This document shows positions 1 through 7,472 of a stretch of DNA of 20,401 nucleotides, piece by piece. Location: the NCBI GenBank assembly GCA_964551295.1, contig CAZKDJ010000060.1, positions 1-20,401 of the forward strand, written 5' to 3'. The notes beneath the pieces were generated by a model. The model ran no database searches. It saw only the letters and a list, made by a program, of their open reading frames with translations, and was not told the DNA's origin. The stretch comes from JAFGED01 sp964551295 (GTDB lineage Bacteria; Chloroflexota; Anaerolineae; B4-G1). Numbering within the stretch: the first letter of the stretch is position 1; the number at the start of each line of letters is the position of its first letter. Both the position numbers and the translations under genes were made by a program.

Positions 1-515
1 ACACCATGTCGTTCATGATCTATGTCTCCTGCATCGCCCTGTTCGCCAACCTCTTGCTGGACCTGGATTCCAAGGAGATGGGACTGCTGTTGATGGCGGC
101 CGGCGTCGTGCGCGTGTTGATCCGCTTTCTCGTCTTTATCCCGCTCCTGGAGCGGCTGGGGGACCGCAAGACCTCGATGCTGGGCCTGGGCATCTTTGTG
201 GTCGTGTACCTGCTGCTGGGATTCGTGAGAAACGAGTTCCAGTTCGCCCTGGTGCTAAGCACGGTCAGCTTTGCCGCCGCGTGTACTCGCGGCGTGCTCA
301 CCGGTTTTCTGAGCCGCGCCGTCAAGCCGTGGGAGCAGGGCAAGGCGATGGGAACGTCCGCCTCGCTGGACAGCTTTGCCCAGATCACCGGGCCATTAGT
401 GGGCGGGATCATTCTGGATTCGCTGCCGCTGTGGATGTATGGCGGCCTGGCCAGCGCGTTCGCTCTGGTGGCATTCCTGATGAGCATGAAGCGGCTTGAG
501 CTTGAACAAGAATGA
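1..515 (+). CDS. MFS-type transporter, C-terminal part (5' end outside window)
   Basis: The open frame runs in from the left edge (first full codon at position 3) and stops at 513-515, so this is only the last ~170 residues of a larger protein. The visible part has about five hydrophobic segments. It includes a cytoplasmic-loop pattern (RLGDRK, near residue 51 counted from the first visible Met) and a TRGVLTGFLSRAV helix with a following SLDSFAQITGPLVGGIILD helix. These are typical of the C-terminal half of drug/sugar major facilitator permeases. It ends in a short charged tail. The Met at position 6 lies inside a membrane segment and is unlikely to be the true start. The substrate cannot be read from this fragment. 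Gene order next to a fucosidase does not prove sugar transport, because about 240 bp with repeat elements separates the two. Confidence 0.75.
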   Translation, partial: TMSFMIYVSCIALFANLLLDLDSKEMGLLLMAAGVVRVLIRFLVFIPLLERLGDRKTSMLGLGIFVVVYLLLGFVRNEFQFALVLSTVSFAAACTRGVLTGFLSRAVKPWEQGKAMGTSASLDSFAQITGPLVGGIILDSLPLWMYGGLASAFALVAFLMSMKRLELEQE

Positions 516-571
516 GCCTCGACACGCATCCAACTTTAGACGCACTTGCTCTAGCCACTCTAGTTTGGACA

Positions 572-658
572 CAGAGAAACACAGAGCAGATAGAGATTCA
601 CAGAGAATAAAAGAAAAACCTCTGTGTGTCTCTGCGATAAACTCTGCGACGCTCTGCG
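572..658. repeat. CTCTGTG/CACAGAG inverted-repeat element
   Basis: The left half is rich in ACAGAG (571-576, 581-586, 600-605). The right half is rich in CTCTG followed by YG (620-626, 630-636, 642-648, 652-658). CAGAGAAACACAGAG at 572-586 is the reverse complement of 620-634 except for one base (14/15), with a 33-nt loop. A shorter perfect alternative pairs CACAGAG 599-605 with CTCTGTG 620-626 around an A-rich 14-nt loop. From memory, strings like this recur in intergenic DNA of several environmental bacterial phyla, with unknown function. It lies between convergent-free, same-strand genes and could form RNA structure, but there is no T-tract, so I do not call it a terminator. Confidence 0.6.
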
Positions 659-684
659 TAACATAACCTGAGCAACTACCTTTG

Positions 685-731
685 GACAGGATCAACATAA
701 GAAAATCCTGTGAATCTTGGAAATCCTGCCC
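685..731. repeat. ATCCTG 9-bp-period repeat element
   Basis: ATCCTG at 705-710, ATCTTG at 714-719 and ATCCTG at 723-728 form a 9-nt periodic array. ACAGGAT at 686-692 is an exact inverted copy of ATCCTGT at 705-711 around a 12-nt loop. The element sits directly upstream of the fucosidase ribosome binding site. In-frame codons continue upstream through it from position 710, but the repeat character and the downstream ribosome binding site argue it is non-coding. It is different in sequence from the neighbouring CTCTGTG element. Confidence 0.6.
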
Positions 732-754
732 GAAAAACTGCAAGGAGAAAAGTC

Positions 755-2050
755 ATGCCTACACAACCCAAACCCACAGTCGGCGACACCAGTTGGTTCG
801 TCCACGACCGCTTTGGGCTCTTCATCCATTGGGGCATCTATGCCCTGGCGGCGCGACACGAGTGGATCAAGTACGTCGAAAAGATCAGCGACGAGGACTA
901 TCAAACGTATTTCGACCACTTTTACCCCGATCTCTACAACCCAGGCCTATGGGCGCGCGAGGCCAAGAACGCGGGGATGAGGTACTTTGTCGTCACCACC
1001 AAACACCACGACGGCTTTTGCCTGTGGGACTCGGCCCACACCGACTACAAGGCCACCAACACCCCCTGGGGCAAGGACCTGCTCAAGCCGATGGTCGAGG
1101 CCTTTCGCGCCGAGGGCCTCAAGGTCGGTTTCTACCACTCGCTGCTCGACTGGCACCACCCCGAGTTCCCCATCGATGGGCTGCATCCGATGCGGGACGA
1201 CGTCGAATTCCGCGAGGCGCAGCAAGAGCGCGACATCGCCAAGTACAGTGCGTATCTGCACAGCCAGGCCCGCGAGCTGCTGACCCAATTCGGCAAGGTG
1301 GACATCATGTGGTACGATTTTTCGTACGCTGATCGAGCCTGGGGCTGGTCAAAGGGCAAGGGCCGCGACGACTGGCAGTCGGAAAAGCTGCTGGCGATGA
1401 CGCGCGAACTGCAACCGGGCGTCATCGTCAACGATCGCCTCGATTTGCCCGCAGGCGGCGACGTCAAGACACCTGAACAGTACCAGCCGCGCGACCGGCT
1501 GGAGGTCAACGGCCAGCCGGTGGTGTGGGAGGCGTGCCACACCTTTAGCGGCAGCTGGGGCTATTACCGCGACGAGTACACGTGGAAATCGGTCGAGATG
1601 CTCGTCCAGATACTCGTCGACACCGTCTCCAAGGGCGGCAACCTGCTGCTCAACGTAGGGCCGAACGCGCGCGGAGAGCTCGACCCCCGCGCCATCGAAC
1701 GGCTGCGCGGGATCGGCGAGTGGATGCGACTGCACAACCACTCCATCTACGGCTGCACCGCCAGCGACCTGACCCCGCCGCCCGACTGCCGTTACACACA
1801 GAAGGACAACCGGTTGTACCTGCACCTGTTCGCCTGGCCGTTCCGGCACGTGCACCTCGACGGGTTGGCAGAGCGGGTCGAGTACGCCCAGTTGCTCAAC
1901 GACGGCTCCGAGATCAAGCGGCTGGTCGTCGATCCAGATCAGCCGGCACAGAACACGACGATGAGCGGCACGGAGGGCACGTTGACGCTCGAGCTGCCAG
2001 TGCAAAAGCCGCCCGTCGTCGTGCCGGTGATCGAGCTGTTCTTAAAGTAG
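755..2050 (+). CDS. alpha-L-fucosidase, glycoside hydrolase family 29
   Basis: This encodes a 431-aa enzyme expected to hydrolyse terminal alpha-L-fucose by the retaining GH29 mechanism. GH29 hallmarks are visible: WFVHDRFGLFIHWGIYA near residues 14-30, TKHHDGFCLWDS at 82-93, VDIMWYD at 182-188 with Asp188 as the expected nucleophile, NDRLD at 226-230, and GGNLLLNVGPNARG at 294-307. The acid/base residue varies between GH29 subfamilies and I cannot assign it. A short beta-type C-terminal domain follows from about 345. The ATG at 755 is chosen because AAGGAGAAA lies at 742-750 and homology begins just after it; the frame is open back to 710 through a repeat element. There is no signal peptide, so it should act in the cytoplasm on imported fuco-oligosaccharides. 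Nearby downstream genes are not obviously related in pathway. Confidence 0.93.
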   Translation: MPTQPKPTVGDTSWFVHDRFGLFIHWGIYALAARHEWIKYVEKISDEDYQTYFDHFYPDLYNPGLWAREAKNAGMRYFVVTTKHHDGFCLWDSAHTDYKATNTPWGKDLLKPMVEAFRAEGLKVGFYHSLLDWHHPEFPIDGLHPMRDDVEFREAQQERDIAKYSAYLHSQARELLTQFGKVDIMWYDFSYADRAWGWSKGKGRDDWQSEKLLAMTRELQPGVIVNDRLDLPAGGDVKTPEQYQPRDRLEVNGQPVVWEACHTFSGSWGYYRDEYTWKSVEMLVQILVDTVSKGGNLLLNVGPNARGELDPRAIERLRGIGEWMRLHNHSIYGCTASDLTPPPDCRYTQKDNRLYLHLFAWPFRHVHLDGLAERVEYAQLLNDGSEIKRLVVDPDQPAQNTTMSGTEGTLTLELPVQKPPVVVPVIELFLK

Positions 2051-2084
2051 CTACTTCATCGACTTAAAGTGATCGGAGTCCGCC

Positions 2085-3026
2085 ATGAAACTGGAAACGA
2101 AACGCATCGCGATTTACCTCGTCTTTGCCTTTGGCATCGCGTGGGCCTGTGCGCTGGTCATCTATCTCACCGGCGGCCTGGTCGACAGCCCAGAGATCAT
2201 CCCTGGTACAGGTATCTCTTTGGGACTGGTCCTGCTGGGCACCGTCTACATGGCGTCTCCGGCCCTGGCTCACGTCCTCACCCGACTGGTCACGCGCGAG
2301 GGGTGGCGCGGCCTCAACCTGCGCCCCAAGCTGAAACAGGGCTGGTCATACTGGATCATCGCCTGGTTCACGCCGGCAGTGGCGACCATACTGGGAGCGG
2401 CGCTATTTTTCGCCGCCCTTCCCCAGTACTTTGACGCCTCCCTGACGACGATCCGAGAGTTGCTGGAGCAAAGCGGCCATACCGTCCCCGTCAGCCCCTG
2501 GGTCATTACGATCGGCCAGACCGCCATCGGCGTTCTGGCCGCCCCGATCATCAACAGCCCATTCACCTTTGGCGAGGAGTTTGGCTGGCGGGCCTACCTG
2601 CAGCCCAAGCTGATGGTCCTCGGCGGACACAGGGCCATGCTCCTGATGGGCGTCATCTGGGGCGTGTGGCACTGGCCGGTGACGGCCATGGGGCACAACT
2701 ATGGCCTGGAATACCCCGGCTTTCCCTGGCTGGGCATGCTGATGATGGTCTGGTTCACGTTTGTGGTGGGAACCTTCCTGGGCTGGGTGGTTCTTCGCGG
2801 CGGCAGCGTGTGGCCCGCCGTCATCGGCCACGCGGCGATCAACGGCATCAGCAGTTTGAGCGCGCTGTTCGTGCAGGGCTCCCCCAACCCGCTGCTGGGG
2901 CCGCTGCCGGTCGGCCTGATCGGCTCGGGGGCTTGGACTCTGCTGGCTGCGTGGATCTTGTTGAAACCCGGAACACTTGCAACCCCGGACGATCCCTCCA
3001 CAGAAGAGCGAGGGAGCGCAGAATGA
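2085..3026 (+). CDS. CPBP-family intramembrane glutamic-type protease
   Basis: This is a 313-aa multi-pass membrane protein of the CPBP (CAAX protease and bacteriocin-processing, also called Abi) family. The three family motifs are present in order: EEFGWR at 164-169 (EExxxR), a WGVWHWP segment with His196, and GHAAIN at 248-253 giving His249 and Asn253. Roughly seven to eight hydrophobic helices are visible, including an N-terminal one at about 8-29. GGAG at 2075-2078 lies 6 nt before the ATG. The stop overlaps the next start (ATGA at 3023-3026), so translation is probably coupled to the methyltransferase. Bacterial CPBP proteins act in peptide maturation, self-immunity or unknown processing. 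No bacteriocin gene is visible here, so the substrate is unknown. Confidence 0.88.
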   Translation: MKLETKRIAIYLVFAFGIAWACALVIYLTGGLVDSPEIIPGTGISLGLVLLGTVYMASPALAHVLTRLVTREGWRGLNLRPKLKQGWSYWIIAWFTPAVATILGAALFFAALPQYFDASLTTIRELLEQSGHTVPVSPWVITIGQTAIGVLAAPIINSPFTFGEEFGWRAYLQPKLMVLGGHRAMLLMGVIWGVWHWPVTAMGHNYGLEYPGFPWLGMLMMVWFTFVVGTFLGWVVLRGGSVWPAVIGHAAINGISSLSALFVQGSPNPLLGPLPVGLIGSGAWTLLAAWILLKPGTLATPDDPSTEERGSAE

Positions 3027-3646
3027 GCGAGAACGCTTACGATCAAAAATACACAGGTGAGGACTTTTACTGGGGCAAGGCACCCTCATCGATGGCGCCA
3101 CGCGTGCTGGAAGCGATGAAACTCAGCGCGAGCTTTCGTCCCAAGTTGATCGACCTGGGCTGCGGCGAGGGCCGCGACGTGGTCTACTTTGCCCGGCACG
3201 GCTTTGAGGTCGTGGGGCTCGATCTATCGGCGGTCGGGCTAGAGAAGGCGAGACGGTACGCCACAGAAGCGGGCGTACAGATCGAGACGATCCACGCCGA
3301 TGTCGCCGACTATGAACTGGCAGGCACCTACGACGTCGTCTTTTCCACTGGGATGCTGCACTTTTTGCCGCCCGACGCCCGGCAGGCCCGCTTTGAAAAC
3401 TACAAGGCGCATACATCGCCCGGCGGCATCAACGCGATCTCGGTGTTCGTCGACAAACCCTTCATCCCACCCGCACCGGACGCCGATCCCGGCGCGATCC
3501 TATTCGAGGCCGGTGAACTGTTGAACTACTATTGGGATTGGGAGGTGGTCTACTTTTTAGAAGAGATCTTTGACTGCAACTCTGGCGGCGTGCCACACAA
3601 ACACTGCATCGACCGCCTGATGGTCAGGAGGTACCAAAACGCATGA
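3023..3646 (+). CDS. TehB-like class I SAM-dependent methyltransferase
   Basis: This encodes a 207-aa cytosolic methyltransferase. Motif I is DLGCGEG at 44-50, and Asp67 in VVGLDLS is the expected ribose-binding acid. A STGMLHFLPP segment (108-117) and SPGGINAISVF follow as strand-4/5 signatures. The layout, with a short N-terminal YDQKYTGEDFYWG lead-in and a C-terminal RLMVRR strand, resembles TehB, the tellurite-resistance methyltransferase family. Members also methylate selenium compounds or are uncharacterised, so tellurite resistance is not implied. The ATG at 3023 overlaps the preceding stop, and its own stop overlaps the next ATG (ATGA at 3643-3646). Reading further upstream in this frame, open from about 2666, would only shadow the protease gene. 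Confidence 0.85.
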   Translation: MSENAYDQKYTGEDFYWGKAPSSMAPRVLEAMKLSASFRPKLIDLGCGEGRDVVYFARHGFEVVGLDLSAVGLEKARRYATEAGVQIETIHADVADYELAGTYDVVFSTGMLHFLPPDARQARFENYKAHTSPGGINAISVFVDKPFIPPAPDADPGAILFEAGELLNYYWDWEVVYFLEEIFDCNSGGVPHKHCIDRLMVRRYQNA

Positions 3647-4851
3647 AAACCATCGTCATTATCGGCGACGGCATGGCCGATTACCCCGTGCTCGAGCTTG
3701 ACGGAAAAACGCCCCTCGTGGTGGCAGAGACGCCGGCAATGGACCGCATTGCCAGGGAAGGCCGCACTGGGGTGTTTCAGACGATCGAGGAAGACATGCC
3801 CACCGGGTCGGCGGTGGCCAACCTTTCGGTGATGGGCTACGACCCGCGCACCGATTTCCAGGGCCGGGGCGTGCTGGAAGCTGCCAGCCTGGGCGTCACG
3901 CTGGCACCGACGGACATGGCCGCACGCATCAACCTGATCTGTGTGGAGGACGGCAAGATTCGCAGCCACTCGGCGGGTCACATCTCCAACAAGGAGGCTC
4001 ACCGGCTCGTCCGCGACCTCGACGTCCACTTCCACGACCTGCCCATCACGCTCGTGCCAGGCCTGAGCTATCGCCACGTGCTAGTGGTGCCCGACGGCCA
4101 TCCTGGCGTGGTATGCGCCCCACCCCACGACCACGTCGGCGAGCAGGTTGAAGATCTGCTGGTGACGCCGCGTCACCCGCAGGCCGGGCCGACCGCCGAC
4201 CTGCTGAACCGCCTCATCCTCGAGTCACAGGATGTTTTGCGTGACCATCCCATCAACCGGCAGCGAGTGGCCGAGGACAAGCAGCCCGCCAACTCGCTGT
4301 GGCCCTGGTCGCCGGGCGTCAGACCGCAGATGGCGACATTCCAGGAGCGGTTCGGACTCACCGGCGCGGTCATCACCGCCGTCGATCTGATCAAAGGGCT
4401 GGGCATCTATGCCGGGCTGGACGTGATCGAGGTCGAGGGCGCGACGGGCCTATACGACACCAACTACGAAGGCAAGGCCGACGCCTGCCTGAGCGCGCTT
4501 TCTGACCACGACTTTGTCTACGTCCACGTCGAGGCCGCCGACGAGGCCGGGCACGAGCAGAACCTCGACCTGAAAATCCGCTGCATCGAGGATCTCGACC
4601 GCCGCCTGGTGCAGCGCGTGCTCGACGGCCTGGAGGCGCGTCGGATCGAGGCCGTCGTCGCCGTGCTGCCCGACCACCCCACCCCGGTCGCCCACGGCAA
4701 GCACGTGCGCGATCCGGTGCCGGTGGCGGTGCGCGACCCGCGCAGGCCGCCAGACAAAGTAGAACGGTTTGACGAGGAGAGTGTTAAAGATGGTGAATTG
4801 AGACATCTGCACGGAGCCGAGTTTATCGAGACGGTAATGGGCAGAAGGTGA
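3643..4851 (+). CDS. apgM: archaeal-type cofactor-independent phosphoglycerate mutase
   Basis: This 402-aa member of the alkaline-phosphatase superfamily belongs to the archaeal-type aPGM branch. The expected role is 3-phosphoglycerate/2-phosphoglycerate interconversion in glycolysis. Visible signatures are IIGDGMADYP at 6-15 (metal-binding Asp9), PTGSAVANLSVMGYDP at 53-68 with Ser56 as the likely phospho-accepting serine, a GPTADLLNRLILESQDVL segment, VHVEAADEAGHEQ, and LPDHPTPVAHGKH near the C-terminus supplying metal ligands. Length fits the family. Some bacterial ApgM-like proteins have been reported as homoserine kinases, a real alternative that sequence inspection cannot exclude. Translation is probably coupled to the upstream methyltransferase gene. 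Confidence 0.88.
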   Translation: MKTIVIIGDGMADYPVLELDGKTPLVVAETPAMDRIAREGRTGVFQTIEEDMPTGSAVANLSVMGYDPRTDFQGRGVLEAASLGVTLAPTDMAARINLICVEDGKIRSHSAGHISNKEAHRLVRDLDVHFHDLPITLVPGLSYRHVLVVPDGHPGVVCAPPHDHVGEQVEDLLVTPRHPQAGPTADLLNRLILESQDVLRDHPINRQRVAEDKQPANSLWPWSPGVRPQMATFQERFGLTGAVITAVDLIKGLGIYAGLDVIEVEGATGLYDTNYEGKADACLSALSDHDFVYVHVEAADEAGHEQNLDLKIRCIEDLDRRLVQRVLDGLEARRIEAVVAVLPDHPTPVAHGKHVRDPVPVAVRDPRRPPDKVERFDEESVKDGELRHLHGAEFIETVMGRR

Positions 4852-4875
4852 GCGAATCAACACAAGGAGAGAAAT

Positions 4876-5622
4876 ATGGATCAAGAATTGTCCAATAAGC
4901 AGCGCAGCGACGAGGTAGCTGACGTGCAAGTAGATACAATCACCGAAGAAACGACCACCATCAATGCGGCAGTTGTAGCCCGTGCGGCGATGCTGCGCGA
5001 AATCCGTTCTTGGGGTTGGTGGTCGTTGGGCCTCGGCACCTTGCACCTGATCATATCTGGGTTCCTGAGCGCCCCCTGGGGGATTTTACTGCTAATCGTG
5101 GGGGGTGCTTCCTTTCTTTTCCGCGAGTCAGCAATGTTAGTGGTTTATGGTGTGACTTTGGCCTGGGCCGCTATTTCCAACATATTGGGGGGCCAAGCTA
5201 CCTGGATCATCGCCGGTCTCTTTCAAATTTATCTTGCCTTTCGAGTTTTTCGCCAGTTCTTCCGCTTTCGCCGTGCACAGGAAGACTATGACAACTTGAT
5301 CAATGAGGGGATTGTCGAAAGTCGACCCTCTGCAAAGCGAACTGCTACCATCTTCCCTTGGGCTGGCGGGCTCTTGGGCATCCTATCGCTGGGCGGTCTC
5401 ATAACTCTGTTCGCCAGCACGCTCGTCCTCGTCGCGCTAGGCGCCCAAATACCAAATCCGTTTGGCTTCTTGGGAAGTTTAACCATCAACTTAGGCGTGC
5501 TTGGCTTCGCAGTAGCGTTATCGGCGCTTCTCTCTGGCTACCGATACAAGCCTGTAGCCACAATAGGACTTGCAGCTAGTGTCTTGACACTCGCGATCGA
5601 GATCGTTCTATCCTTACTATGA
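4876..5622 (+). CDS. multi-pass membrane protein of unknown function
   Basis: This encodes 248 aa. A polar, acidic N-terminus of about 42 residues precedes four closely spaced hydrophobic segments (about 45-125), a basic and acidic cytosolic-looking loop (FRFRRAQEDYD region, about 128-158), then three more segments to the C-terminus, giving about seven in total. I recognise no enzymatic motif. The first hydrophobic block resembles small DUF-type four-helix membrane proteins, but I cannot name a family. AAGGAG at 4864-4869 with 6-nt spacing supports the ATG at 4876. The gene looks less GC-rich than its neighbours. It follows apgM by 24 nt, and its stop overlaps an ATG in the next gene's frame, so it is probably in the same transcript. 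Confidence 0.75.
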   Translation: MDQELSNKQRSDEVADVQVDTITEETTTINAAVVARAAMLREIRSWGWWSLGLGTLHLIISGFLSAPWGILLLIVGGASFLFRESAMLVVYGVTLAWAAISNILGGQATWIIAGLFQIYLAFRVFRQFFRFRRAQEDYDNLINEGIVESRPSAKRTATIFPWAGGLLGILSLGGLITLFASTLVLVALGAQIPNPFGFLGSLTINLGVLGFAVALSALLSGYRYKPVATIGLAASVLTLAIEIVLSLL

Positions 5623-5636
5623 AAGGACAGTATAAA

Positions 5637-6602
5637 ATGGAAATAAAAGAAATCACCCTGGAGGAACTGAATCCCAGTGAATTTATCGCACAGCAAGTGG
5701 AAGCTATCTCAACTGCCGTCGACGACGGGCTGGCGATCAACGCCCTCTCCGGTGGGGTGGACTCCTCGACGGTGACACTGCTGGGCCACAAGGCGCTGGG
5801 CGACCGGCTGCTGACCGTTTTCGTCGAGAACGGCATCATGCGCAAGGGCGAGCCGCAGCGCGTCGTCGAGCGCTTCGAGGCGTTAGGCATCCCGGCCCAG
5901 CTCATCGACGCGCGAGAGGATTTCTTCGCCGCGCTGAAGGGGCTCACCGATCCGGAGGAAAAGCGGGAGGCGATCACGCAGACCTTTTACAAGACCGTCT
6001 TTGGCGAGCTGGTGCGGGAGAGCGGTGCCAGGTTTCTGCTCCACGGTACGATTCTCACCGACGTGGACGAGACGGTGGCCGGCATCAAGCGGCAGCACAA
6101 CATCCTGACCCAACTGGGCATCGACACCGAAGAGGTATACGGCTACCAAGTCATCGAGCCGCTGCTGCAACTGCGCAAGCCCGCCGTGCGCGCCGTGGCC
6201 CAGGCGCTAGAGCTGCCGGAGGAGGTCTACGACCGCATGCCCTTCCCCGGTCCCGCGCTGGCAGCACGCATCATCGGCGAGGTCACCCCAGAGCGGGCCG
6301 AGACTGTGCGCGAGGCCACGGCCATCGTCGAGGAGGAACTGGCCGACACGGGCGCATTCCAATACCTGGCTATCCTGCACCAGGACAGGGTGACGGGGAT
6401 GCGAGATGGCCGGCGCGACTATGGCCAGCAAATCGAGATACGCTGCTGGAAGAGCGAGGACGCCCGCACCGGCTCGCCCACCCGGCTGCCGTTCGACACC
6501 CTGGAACGACTGGCCGACCGCATCACGGCTGAGGTCCCTGGCGTGGTCAGTGTGACGTATAACATCACCAAAAAGCCGCCGTCGACGATCGAGGCAGTGT
6601 AA
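5637..6602 (+). CDS. guaA: GMP synthetase ATP-pyrophosphatase domain protein, stand-alone
   Basis: This encodes 321 aa covering only the synthetase half of GMP synthase, which adenylates XMP and aminates it to GMP. The PP-loop SGGVDSS is at 38-44. HGTILTDVDETV (136-147) and QHNILTQLGIDT (153-164) follow. MPFPGPALAARIIGE at 201-215 is the family signature, and YNITKKPPSTIE at 309-320 is the GuaA dimerisation-domain ending. No glutamine amidotransferase domain precedes it and none is encoded elsewhere in the window. It may use a separate amidotransferase subunit, as in archaea, or free ammonia. Start choice: AAAGGA at 5622-5627 favours the ATG at 5637. An ATG at 5619 overlapping the previous stop is possible and would add six residues. 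Confidence 0.87.
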   Translation: MEIKEITLEELNPSEFIAQQVEAISTAVDDGLAINALSGGVDSSTVTLLGHKALGDRLLTVFVENGIMRKGEPQRVVERFEALGIPAQLIDAREDFFAALKGLTDPEEKREAITQTFYKTVFGELVRESGARFLLHGTILTDVDETVAGIKRQHNILTQLGIDTEEVYGYQVIEPLLQLRKPAVRAVAQALELPEEVYDRMPFPGPALAARIIGEVTPERAETVREATAIVEEELADTGAFQYLAILHQDRVTGMRDGRRDYGQQIEIRCWKSEDARTGSPTRLPFDTLERLADRITAEVPGVVSVTYNITKKPPSTIEAV

Positions 6603-6646
6603 ATCGCCACCCCATCAGCAGAAATAGCCCAGACGATGCTCAGTCA

Positions 6647-6666
6647 CGCGAAAAAGTGCATTCGCG
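6647..6666. terminator. possible weak bidirectional terminator hairpin
   Basis: CGCGAA at 6647-6652 pairs exactly with TTCGCG at 6661-6666 around an 8-nt loop, in the 78-bp gap between convergent genes. Its position suits transcript ends from both sides. The stem is only 6 bp and no T-tract follows on either strand, so the call is weak. Confidence 0.3.
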
Positions 6667-6680
6667 CCAATTACTCCAAC

Positions 6681-7457
6681 TCAGTGATAGCCCTCTTCCC
6701 ACTCGCGAATGGCGCCCTGGATAAGTGCCTTTACCTTTGGGTTGGTGATATCGCCAACCGCCTGGAAAACCTGCTGATCTACATAGATGCGCAGGCTGCC
6801 ATCCAATGTCGTGTTTAGCGTGATCAGGTGATCAGCCAGGTCGGGGTCCTCCCGCAGCCGCTTTTGCACCAGATCGTTGACCTCGTCTATGAGGGGCAAC
6901 GGCGCGAGCATGCTGCCGGGCGGAGGTATGGCCATCGTACTCGCATGAGGCAGAGCGGCTCGCCCGGCCGACTCGGGACCCGGCTGCCGGGCTAGTACAG
7001 CCCGAGCAGAAGAAGCCTCGGCTTCGGAGACCTCAACCGACCACTCTTGGATGAACGGGAGCCAGCCCTCGGCAAAGGCCAGGATTGCCCGGATGGCCTC
7101 GATGGTGTCCTGCCCCACCCGGGGGTCGTTGATGTCACGAAGACGGCGGTAGGGCTGTCCCCCGGCCAACACGGACAGACCGCCCTCCTCCGTGCGCACG
7201 ATGCTCAACAACTCGCGGTCGCCCGTCGGCCCGGTAGGCGACGCCGATTCGGCCTGCGGAGCATCGAGCGGTTGCGCCTGCTGGATAGGAGAGGGCTGTG
7301 CTTGTGCGACAGGAGGAGACGGTGGGGAAAGCTGTTGCGCCCTCCTTTTTTTGCCCCCACCGCTAAGGGAGCGAACGAGCCACGCGGCCAGGATACAGGC
7401 CAGGACAATGGGGATCAGAGCAGCAATAGCGTATGTCACAACAGGCAGCACGTCCAT
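6681..7457 (-). CDS. single-pass membrane protein with duplicated C-terminal domain motif
   Basis: This encodes 258 aa. One N-terminal transmembrane helix (about 7-28) is followed by a GGGKKRR basic stop-transfer patch and a Pro/Gln/Ala-rich linker (about 43-78). Two related segments then occur, at about 80-132 and 209-257. Both read as a hydrophobic strand, then an aromatic, then DI(N/T)(D/N)P(R/K)V, then a helix ending in EG(W/Y). A helical IDEVNDLVQKRL stretch (190-201) precedes the second copy. The basic patch after the helix predicts that the bulk of the protein stays in the cytoplasm. AAAGGTGA at 7464-7471 (minus strand) supports the start. The gene lies 15 nt after the subtilase stop on the same strand, so the two are probably co-transcribed. 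I recognise no named family. Confidence 0.75.
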   Translation of the reverse strand: MDVLPVVTYAIAALIPIVLACILAAWLVRSLSGGGKKRRAQQLSPPSPPVAQAQPSPIQQAQPLDAPQAESASPTGPTGDRELLSIVRTEEGGLSVLAGGQPYRRLRDINDPRVGQDTIEAIRAILAFAEGWLPFIQEWSVEVSEAEASSARAVLARQPGPESAGRAALPHASTMAIPPPGSMLAPLPLIDEVNDLVQKRLREDPDLADHLITLNTTLDGSLRIYVDQQVFQAVGDITNPKVKALIQGAIREWEEGYH

Positions 7458-7472
7458 TGTTGATCACCTTTC

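Noticed and set aside
682..1332. Plus-strand open frame of about 216 codons over the fucosidase 5' part
   Set aside because: It is a different frame over a gene with clear GH29 motifs. Its translation is Arg/Pro/His-rich and lacks any domain.
2085..3026. CPBP (Abi) protein as sign of a phage-defence or bacteriocin locus
   Set aside because: The old Abi name does not imply phage abortive infection here. No toxin, bacteriocin precursor, nuclease or phage gene is nearby.
3023..3646. Tellurite resistance function for the TehB-like protein
   Set aside because: Only the methyltransferase family is supported. There is no TehA-type transporter and no other tellurium gene in the window.
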